A model generated the notes under the pieces. It did not search any database and was not told the DNA's origin. It saw only the letters and a list, made by a program, of their open reading frames with translations. This document shows positions 1 to 4,614 of a stretch of DNA of 8,425 nucleotides, piece by piece. Position 1 is the stretch's first letter. Each line of letters opens with the position of its first letter. The stretch covers positions 1 to 8,425 of the forward strand of contig JAFEEK010000450.1 of the NCBI GenBank assembly GCA_018241165.1, written 5' to 3'. The translations under genes and the position numbers were made by a program. The DNA comes from Pseudomonadota bacterium. Lineage in GTDB: Bacteria; Pseudomonadota; Gammaproteobacteria; Xanthomonadales; Rhodanobacteraceae.

Positions 1-348
1 ACCGGCGCGAATCGGGTCAAGCCCGATGTCGTTGCCCCAGGCTCGAACGTACGATCGGCGACCAACACCAGCGACACCGCCTACGTCAGCATGAACGGAA
101 CCAGCATGGCGACGCCGCATGTGACCGGCGTGGCGGCTCTGGTGATGGCGGTGAATCCGGCGTTGAAGGGGGATCCGCAACGCGTGATGGACATCCTGCG
201 CCAGACCGCGGTGCCAATCACCAGCACGCAGGTTTGCGGCGCCATCGCGGCAACGACGTTTCCCAATCCCGTGCAAGGGTACGGGCGCGTGGACGCCTAT
301 GCCGCGGTGATCCTGGCGGATACGATCTTCAAGAATGGATTCGAGTAG
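1..348 (+). CDS. Subtilisin-like (S8) serine protease, C-terminal part
   Basis: Partial gene, open at the left edge; 115 residues remain, ending in TAG at 346-348. Visible are the KPDVVAPG segment (residues 7-14 of the fragment) and the catalytic-serine motif GTSMATPHVTG, with the nucleophile Ser encoded at 103-105. Both are typical of peptidase family S8. The catalytic Asp and His would lie upstream of the window. After the serine motif the usual helix (GVAALVMAVNP) and a short C-terminal region follow. The chain ends in IFKNGFE. I recall similar F-x-x-GFE tails on many exported Xanthomonadales proteins, possibly a sorting tail, but cannot verify this here. The protein is presumably exported and degrades extracellular protein; substrate and propeptide cannot be seen. 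Family assignment is secure. Confidence 0.93.
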   Translation, partial: TGANRVKPDVVAPGSNVRSATNTSDTAYVSMNGTSMATPHVTGVAALVMAVNPALKGDPQRVMDILRQTAVPITSTQVCGAIAATTFPNPVQGYGRVDAYAAVILADTIFKNGFE

Positions 349-359
349 CCGCGGGCTAC
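345..359 (+). other. Short perfect hairpin overlapping the protease stop codon
   Basis: GTAGCC-GCG-GGCTAC is a perfect 6-bp stem with a 3-base loop that includes the TAG stop of the protease gene. There is no T tract after it, so it is not a convincing intrinsic terminator. It might slow transcription or protect a 3' end, or be chance in GC-rich DNA. Confidence 0.3.
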
Positions 360-378
360 CCGGCGCAGGCGTTGGCGC

Positions 379-384
379 TACACT
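379..384 (+). promoter_or_regulatory. Candidate -10 box (TACACT) for the 5'-nucleotidase gene
   Basis: TACACT lies 7 bases upstream of the ATG at 392, within GCGCTACACTGGCGCGCATG. Transcription would be expected to begin about 7 bases after the box, that is at or just before the ATG, giving a leaderless mRNA. This agrees with the absence of a purine-rich Shine-Dalgarno sequence before that ATG. No good -35 box is visible at the right distance. It resembles the TAAACT box before the cyclase gene at 6947. Confidence 0.35.
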
Positions 385-391
385 GGCGCGC

Positions 392-1321
392 ATGCAAGCG
401 ACCGAATCGGCAGCGGTGAAACCCGGCGACGATCGCCTGATCGTTGCGATCTCCTCGCGCGCATTGTTCGATCTTGGCGAGAGCCACGAACTGTTCGAAC
501 GCGAGGGCATCGACGAATACCGTCGCTTCCAGATGACGCACGAAAACGAACTGCTCGCGCCGGGCATTGCGTTTCCGCTGGTGCGCAAGCTGTTGCGCCT
601 GAACGATGGCGCCACCGAGCCGCGCGTGGAAGTGGTGCTGCTATCTCGCAATTCCGCCGACACCGGGCTGCGCATCTTCAATTCCATCGAACATTACGGA
701 TTGCAGATCGCGCGCGCGGTGTTCACCGGTGGCGCACCGACTTCGCCCTACGTGCCATCGTTCGGCGCGCAACTGTTCCTGTCGGCGAATCCGGAAAGCG
801 TTGCCGCGGCGCTTGCATCCGGGATCGCGGCGGCAACGATCCTGCCGTCGAAAGCGCCGGCAACGGCGTCGGATCAGCTGCGCATCGCCTTCGACGGCGA
901 CGCGGTGATTTTCGGCGACGAATCCGAGCGTGTCTCGCAGGAGCAAGGCATCGAGGCGTTCCATCGCAACGAAGTGGAAAACGCCGACACGCCGCTGTCG
1001 GGCGGGCCATTCCGCGGATTTCTCGCCGCGCTGCATCGCCTGCAGGCCGCGTTTCCGGCAGGAGACGACTCGCCGATCCGCACCGCGCTGGTCACCGCGC
1101 GTTCGGCGCCGGCGCACAAGCGCGTGATCCTGACCTTGCGCGGCTGGGGCGTGCGCCTGGACGAAGCGTTGTTCCTCGGCGGCCGCGACAAGGGGCCATT
1201 CCTGCAAACCTTCGGCGCCGACATCTTCTTCGACGATTCGCACGCGAACGTGGAATCGGCGCGCCAGCACGTCGCGACCGGCCATGTGCCGCATGGCGTC
1301 TCGAACAAGAAGGCGTGGTAG
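392..1321 (+). CDS. Cytosolic 5'-nucleotidase (NT5C1A-like family)
   Basis: 309-residue protein matching the 5'-nucleotidase family that includes mammalian cytosolic NT5C1A, which dephosphorylates nucleoside 5'-monophosphates (AMP, IMP) in a HAD-like fold. Family landmarks are: AISSRALFDL near residue 19; RIFNSIEHYGLQIARAVFTGG at about 94-114; the segment LFLSANPESVAAAL at 128-141; the nucleophile motif FDGDAVIF with the DxD at 168-170; and a C-terminal acidic pair in IFFDDSHANVESA (D281, D282), fitting HAD motif IV. There is no signal peptide or membrane segment, so it should be cytoplasmic. An in-frame ATG at 335 exists but would overlap the protease gene and add a tail rich in G, S and A. 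I prefer 392, which has a -10 box just upstream. The gene follows the protease and converges with the next gene, only 11 bp apart. Its likely role is nucleotide pool turnover or salvage; substrate preference cannot be read from sequence. Confidence 0.85.
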   Translation: MQATESAAVKPGDDRLIVAISSRALFDLGESHELFEREGIDEYRRFQMTHENELLAPGIAFPLVRKLLRLNDGATEPRVEVVLLSRNSADTGLRIFNSIEHYGLQIARAVFTGGAPTSPYVPSFGAQLFLSANPESVAAALASGIAAATILPSKAPATASDQLRIAFDGDAVIFGDESERVSQEQGIEAFHRNEVENADTPLSGGPFRGFLAALHRLQAAFPAGDDSPIRTALVTARSAPAHKRVILTLRGWGVRLDEALFLGGRDKGPFLQTFGADIFFDDSHANVESARQHVATGHVPHGVSNKKAW

Positions 1322-1332
1322 AAGCGGCGCTT

Positions 1333-1878
1333 TCAGAAGGGGCCGAGGGCAACCACTTTCGCGAGCAGGGCACGCTTGAAAGTTTCGTGTAGTGGCTTGT
1401 GCCAATTGACGATGATTGGCTCGTGTCCGGTCTTGATGAACCCCGCAGCGAGGGCGACCTCGAGCGCGCGCGGATTGCCACAATGGCCGAAAAACGCATC
1501 ACAGCAATCCGCGTATTTGCGAAACGCGTACTTGAGCAGATGAAACCAGATGCCACCGCTTGCGTCCACGATTTCGCGTTCTTGTGGTTGCATTCTGCGC
1601 AACGTGTCGCCGCTGGTGCATGATCCACCGGACAGATAGACATCGCCAAACGGGCGCATGTGCGAGTAGCCGACGACATGTTGCGCGTTGTTCGAATCGC
1701 GATACAGGCAGACGATATGGCGGGGTTCGCCTGGAGGACTCTCACCGAATTTTTGCTGGAAAAGCGGGCCAACCAGGAAACCGGCGTCGTCGACTTCCGT
1801 GATCGTCAAAAAGCCATGCAGCGCGGTCGGAAGGATTTCGCGCGGGTCGAATAATTCACCGATCTTGCAAGACGACAT
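1333..1878 (-). CDS. Uncharacterised protein with GNAT-like C-terminal half
   Basis: 181-residue protein, stop codon TGA read from 1335-1333. I do not recognise a named family. The second half resembles an acyl-CoA N-acyltransferase (GNAT) fold: a strand VVGYSHMRPFGDVYLSGG at about 67-84, a helix, then CGNPRALEVALAAGF, like the GN-x-x-A...GF segment after GNAT motif A, followed by the strand EPIIVNWHK. The usual Q/R-x-x-G-x-G/A acetyl-CoA loop is degenerate (ASGGI), so activity is uncertain. The ATG at 1878 is chosen because GGGAA (1889-1885) sits 6 bases before it and a promoter-like TTGACG-17-TAGCAT lies just upstream. A TTG start at 1935 would place the start codon on the -35 box. It is the second gene after the deacetylase on the same strand (66-bp gap). 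A joint role in glycan or surface modification is inference only. Convergent with the nucleotidase. Confidence 0.62.
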   Translation of the reverse strand: MSSCKIGELFDPREILPTALHGFLTITEVDDAGFLVGPLFQQKFGESPPGEPRHIVCLYRDSNNAQHVVGYSHMRPFGDVYLSGGSCTSGDTLRRMQPQEREIVDASGGIWFHLLKYAFRKYADCCDAFFGHCGNPRALEVALAAGFIKTGHEPIIVNWHKPLHETFKRALLAKVVALGPF

Positions 1879-1906
1879 TTCGAGTTCCCGCACAGGCGTC
1901 AATGGG

Positions 1907-1935
1907 ATGCTAGACAGGCTTGGCTGGGGCGTCAA
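1907..1935 (-). promoter_or_regulatory. Candidate sigma70 promoter for the GNAT-like gene
   Basis: Read on the minus strand: -35 TTGACG (1935-1930), 17-bp spacer, -10 TAGCAT (1912-1907). This matches consensus at 5/6 and 4/6 with ideal spacing. Transcription should start near 1900, leaving a leader of about 22 bases that contains GGGAA 6 bases before the ATG at 1878. It suggests the gene can be transcribed separately from the deacetylase upstream. Confidence 0.45.
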
Positions 1936-1944
1936 ATTCGTACA

Positions 1945-2778
1945 CTATTCGGCCGATTCACGTAGAATGGCTTTTAGTTCCTGCGACGTTTTCCAATGCC
2001 AGCCGCAGATATAGCGCGGCAGGTTCCAGCGGTCGCTTGCCGATGTTACCGGCGTGGCGCCATCGCCGAATGCCGCGCGCATGCCGTGTTCGCTTTGATG
2101 ATTTGGCAGGTAGTCGGTGCGCAAGTAGTCGTTGGATTGCCCATAGGGATAGCAGAACAGCGACGTGCGCTGCGGTGCAATCGCGGCGCCGATCAGGCGC
2201 GTCGCCTGTGCGATTTCCGCATCTGCGCGCGTGTAAGTGTCGACGGGATGGAACGATCCACGTTGCATTCCGTCAATGCCAGATAACGGAATCGCGGCGT
2301 GGTTGTGGTCGAAACTGTGGTTTTCGATGGCGATGCGCCCGGATTGCAGCGCCGGCTTCCACCAGCGATCGCTCATCCAGCCGCGTCCGGCAAGGCAGGT
2401 GTGGTCGAGGTGCGCGCGTGCCTCGGGTGAAGCGATCACGAAGCAGGTCAGGTGCAGGTCGGGGTGCGCGGCAACACCGCGTTCGAAGATGAAATCCGTC
2501 ATGCAGTTGAACAGGCTGCGCTGTGGGCCGTGGGAGGGGTGATCGAGATCGTAGTAATCGAAATCCGAGCCATCGTCGCAGCTCAGCGCCACGCAGCGTG
2601 AAAGGTCGCGGTCGGCCGTGCCGAGCAACTGGTCGACTACCCAATGCACGGGCACGATGCGCAGGCCCAGATCGTGAATCAGGCGCAGGTCTGCGGCGAA
2701 TGCGACGTGGTCATTGTTCGCATAATCGTTGCCGGCGATATTGACGGCGTGATAGGTCAGAATGGGAACGCGTAGCAC
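1945..2778 (-). CDS. NodB-type polysaccharide deacetylase (CE4)
   Basis: 277 residues from a GTG start at 2778; stop TAG read from 1947-1945. Carbohydrate esterase family 4 signatures in order: RVPILTYHAVN at the N-terminus (residues 3-13); motif 1 as SCDDG, with the catalytic-base and metal Asp pair at 68-69 in place of the usual TFDDG; motif 2 HSFDH, metal histidines at 154 and 158; and the FCYPYG loop (about 208-213), equivalent to the R-x-P-Y-G motif. The metal triad is therefore intact and a Zn-dependent N- or O-deacetylase acting on a sugar is predicted. No signal peptide or membrane helix is seen, so it may act in the cytoplasm on a precursor. The start is uncertain: an in-frame ATG at 2832 would add 18 residues lacking family character and would place the start upstream of the likely promoter at 2813-2818. 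A still longer frame reaching 3087 only reads gcdH antisense. Confidence 0.82.
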   Translation of the reverse strand: MLRVPILTYHAVNIAGNDYANNDHVAFAADLRLIHDLGLRIVPVHWVVDQLLGTADRDLSRCVALSCDDGSDFDYYDLDHPSHGPQRSLFNCMTDFIFERGVAAHPDLHLTCFVIASPEARAHLDHTCLAGRGWMSDRWWKPALQSGRIAIENHSFDHNHAAIPLSGIDGMQRGSFHPVDTYTRADAEIAQATRLIGAAIAPQRTSLFCYPYGQSNDYLRTDYLPNHQSEHGMRAAFGDGATPVTSASDRWNLPRYICGWHWKTSQELKAILRESAE

Positions 2779-2811
2779 TTGATTCTGCGGGACTTTCGAC
2801 GGTTGGATCGC

Positions 2812-2818
2812 TAGAATA
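2812..2818. promoter_or_regulatory. Overlapping divergent -10 boxes between the deacetylase gene and gcdH
   Basis: The plus strand reads TAGAAT (2812-2817), 41 bases before the gcdH ATG. The minus strand reads TATTCT (2818-2813), pointing to the deacetylase, with a weak TTGCGG 18 bp further upstream (2842-2837). The two boxes overlap by five bases, as expected of a symmetric bidirectional promoter. No good -35 is present for the plus-strand direction. If the minus box is used, transcription begins near 2806, which favours the GTG start at 2778. Confidence 0.38.
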
Positions 2819-2846
2819 CGCGGCCTTGCCATTGTTCCGCAAAATC

Positions 2847-2851
2847 CGGAG
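2847..2851 (+). promoter_or_regulatory. Ribosome binding site of gcdH
   Basis: CGGAG followed by ATTTCC and the ATG at 2858, a 6-base spacing. This supports 2858 as the start; there is no competing upstream in-frame start with a better site. Confidence 0.6.
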
Positions 2852-2857
2852 ATTTCC

Positions 2858-4030
2858 ATGCCTGCCGCGCCGCTGAATCCGACCGATTTGTACGATATCC
2901 GCTCGCTGCTCGGCGAAGAGGAGCGCATGGTGCAGGACACGGTCGCGCGCTTTACCGACGAGCGCGTGTTGCCGATCATCGGCGACTGTTTCGACAAGGC
3001 GCGTTTCCCGACCGAACTGATTCCGGAAATGGCCGAACTGGGCCTGCTCGGCGCGACCCTGCCGCACGAATACGGTTGTGCCGGCATGAACGGCGTCAGC
3101 TATGGCCTGATCTGCCAGGAACTCGAGCGCGGCGATTCCGGCCTGCGCAGCTTCGCTTCGGTGCAGAGTTCACTGTGCATGTACCCGATCTACGCCTACG
3201 GCAGCGAAGAACAGCGCAAGCGCTGGCTGCCGCAGATGGCGGCCGGCAAGGTGATCGGCTGCTTCGGCCTGACCGAACCGCACGGCGGTTCGGATCCGGC
3301 CAACATGAAGACGCATGCGAAAAAAGACGGCGGCGACTGGATCATCAACGGCGCCAAGATGTGGATCACGAACGGCAACCTTGCCCATATCGCGATCGTC
3401 TGGGCGCAGACCGACGAGGGCATCCAGGGTTTCATCGTCGAGAAGGGCACACCCGGCTTCGCCGCGCAGGAAGTGCACAAGAAAATGAGCCTGCGCGCAT
3501 CGGTCACGTCCGCGCTGTTCTTCGACAACGTGCGCGTACCGGATGCGAACCGCCTGCCGAACGTGAAAGGCCTGAAAGGTCCGCTTGGCTGCCTGACCCA
3601 GGCGCGCTATGGCATCACCTGGGGCCCGATCGGTGCGGCGATTGCGTGTTTCACCGAGACGACCGAATATGCGAGAAACCGTATCCTGTTCAAGCGCCCG
3701 CTGGCCGCCAATCAGGCGGTGCAGCTCAAGCTTGCCGACATGGCGCGCCGGATCACGCTGGCGCAGCTGCTGTCGCTGCAACTCGGGCGCCTGAAGGACA
3801 AAGGCGTGATGCAGCCGACGCAAGTCAGCTTGGCCAAGTGGAACAACTGCCGCATGGCCATCGACATCGCGCGCGAATGCCGTGACATCCTTGGTGGCGC
3901 CGGCATCACGACAGAACATAGCCCGATTCGCCACGCACTGAATCTCGAATCCGTCATCACCTACGAAGGCACCGAAACCGTGCACCAGCTCGTGGTAGGA
4001 CGCGAAGTCACCGGCATCAATGCCTTCTGA
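2858..4030 (+). CDS. gcdH: Glutaryl-CoA dehydrogenase
   Basis: 390-residue acyl-CoA dehydrogenase that oxidatively decarboxylates glutaryl-CoA to crotonyl-CoA, using FAD and passing electrons to electron-transfer flavoprotein, in lysine, tryptophan and dicarboxylate breakdown. The match to known GCDH is close along its length: SGLRS-FASVQSSL at 94-106, with Arg97 at the place of the substrate-carboxylate-binding Arg94 of human GCDH; CFGLTEPHGGSDP at 135-147; WITN at 169-172 (FAD contacts); SLRAS at 211-215; and LGGAGI near 345. The C-terminal YEGTETVHQLVVGR has the catalytic base Glu370, followed by the family's terminal G-I-x-A-F. The length is normal for a bacterial GCDH without a mitochondrial leader. 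The arginine plus the tail separate it from short-chain and isovaleryl-CoA dehydrogenases. It overlaps the next gene by 11 bases and is divergent from the deacetylase gene. Confidence 0.93.
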   Translation: MPAAPLNPTDLYDIRSLLGEEERMVQDTVARFTDERVLPIIGDCFDKARFPTELIPEMAELGLLGATLPHEYGCAGMNGVSYGLICQELERGDSGLRSFASVQSSLCMYPIYAYGSEEQRKRWLPQMAAGKVIGCFGLTEPHGGSDPANMKTHAKKDGGDWIINGAKMWITNGNLAHIAIVWAQTDEGIQGFIVEKGTPGFAAQEVHKKMSLRASVTSALFFDNVRVPDANRLPNVKGLKGPLGCLTQARYGITWGPIGAAIACFTETTEYARNRILFKRPLAANQAVQLKLADMARRITLAQLLSLQLGRLKDKGVMQPTQVSLAKWNNCRMAIDIARECRDILGGAGITTEHSPIRHALNLESVITYEGTETVHQLVVGREVTGINAF

Positions 4031-4562
4031 TTCGCCATTGATCGAAACCGAACGCCTGATCCTGCGCCTGCCGCGCATCGAGGATTTCGACGGCTATGCG
4101 CAACTGCACGCCGACGAAGAGGCCGCGCGCCACATCGGCGGCGCCTTGCCGCGCGCAGCGGCCTGGCGCAAGTTTTTGCAAATGCCGGGGGCGTGGATGG
4201 TGCAGGGCTTTGGCATGTTCAGCGTGCTCGACAAGGCGAGCGGGCAATGGCTGGGCCAGTGTGGCCCATGGTTTCCGGAAGGTTGGCCCGGCACCGAGGT
4301 CGGCTGGGCGTTTCGGCGCAGCGCCTGGGGCAAGGGTTTCGCGCAAGAAGCGGCCATCGCGACCATCGACTGGGCGTTCGCGAATCTGGGCTGGACCGAC
4401 GTGATCCATTCGATCAGCCCGGAAAACACGCCGTCGGCCGCATTGGCGCGCAGACTCGGCTCACGCTTGCTACGCCAATCGCCGCTGCCCGAACCCTATG
4501 CCGACCACATCGTCGATGTCTGGGGCCAGACGCGCGAGGAATGGCTCGCGCGGCGTGCCTGA
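4020..4562 (+). CDS. RimJ/RimL-type GNAT acetyltransferase
   Basis: 180-residue GNAT of the RimJ/RimL (acetyltransf_3) type, which transfers an acetyl group from acetyl-CoA to an amine on a protein N-terminus or small molecule. It opens with the family's typical IETERLILRLPRIEDFDGY (residues 8-26). Motif A is VGWAFRRSAWGKGFAQEAA (94-112), with the acetyl-CoA pyrophosphate loop R-x-x-W-G-K-G-F-A. It is followed by IHSISPENTPSAALARRLG (129-147), the usual motif B region. The start ATG at 4020 lies inside the last codons of gcdH, so translational coupling is likely; there is no clear Shine-Dalgarno sequence. Its substrate is unknown. Its position between gcdH and the E1 gene suggests co-transcription with a catabolic cluster, but no link in function is shown. 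Confidence 0.82.
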   Translation: MPSDSPLIETERLILRLPRIEDFDGYAQLHADEEAARHIGGALPRAAAWRKFLQMPGAWMVQGFGMFSVLDKASGQWLGQCGPWFPEGWPGTEVGWAFRRSAWGKGFAQEAAIATIDWAFANLGWTDVIHSISPENTPSAALARRLGSRLLRQSPLPEPYADHIVDVWGQTREEWLARRA

Positions 4563-4563
4563 C

Positions 4564-4604
4564 CCACCCTCACCCCGACCCTCTCCCGCCAGCGGGAGAG
4601 GGGG
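4564..4604. repeat. Palindromic intergenic repeat (CCCTCTCCCGC hairpin)
   Basis: A C-rich lead (4564-4578) is followed by a perfect 11-bp inverted repeat: CCCTCTCCCGC (4579-4589), loop CA, GCGGGAGAGGG (4592-4602). This form, CCCTCACCCC...CTCTCCCGC...GCGGGAGAGGG, is one I recognise from dispersed REP-like intergenic repeats in many proteobacteria. They are often mistranslated as 'PSPRPSP...GRGG' or 'PLPLAGEGRGEG' runs. It fills nearly the whole gap between the acetyltransferase stop and the E1 start. A stem this stable inside the transcript could protect the upstream mRNA or lower read-through. Its right edge also forms the start of the E1 ribosome binding site. Confidence 0.75.
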
Positions 4605-4609
4605 AGAAG
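4603..4609 (+). promoter_or_regulatory. Ribosome binding site of the E1 gene, adjoining the repeat
   Basis: GGAG at 4603-4606 (within GGGGAGAAG) stands 8 bases before the ATG at 4615. It fixes this start against an upstream in-frame ATG at 4498, which would translate the repeat and overlap the acetyltransferase gene. The Shine-Dalgarno bases continue directly from the hairpin's 3' arm, so folding of the stem could affect ribosome access. Confidence 0.55.
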
Positions 4610-4614
4610 AAAAC

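Noticed and set aside
335..391. Upstream ATG (335) for the 5'-nucleotidase
   Set aside because: It overlaps the protease stop, has no ribosome site, and the added residues are low-complexity. The family match begins after the ATG at 392.
641..1483. 280-codon minus-strand frame across the nucleotidase and the convergent junction
   Set aside because: Arginine-rich antisense translation without motifs, crossing two well-supported genes.
1879..1935. TTG start at 1935 for the GNAT-like gene
   Set aside because: The TTG is part of the -35 hexamer of a well-spaced promoter, so it would lie upstream of transcription. ATG 1878 has GGGAA 6 bases before it.
2779..3087. N-terminal extension of the deacetylase reading frame up to 3087 or to ATG 2832
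   Set aside because: Above 2858 it only reads gcdH in antisense. The 2779-2832 part covers the promoter region and adds residues without family similarity; the conserved domain starts right after GTG 2778.
4498..4614. Upstream ATG (4498) for the E1 gene
   Set aside because: It would overlap the acetyltransferase gene by 65 bases and translate the hairpin repeat into a P/S/R-rich tail. ATG 4615 has a proper ribosome site.
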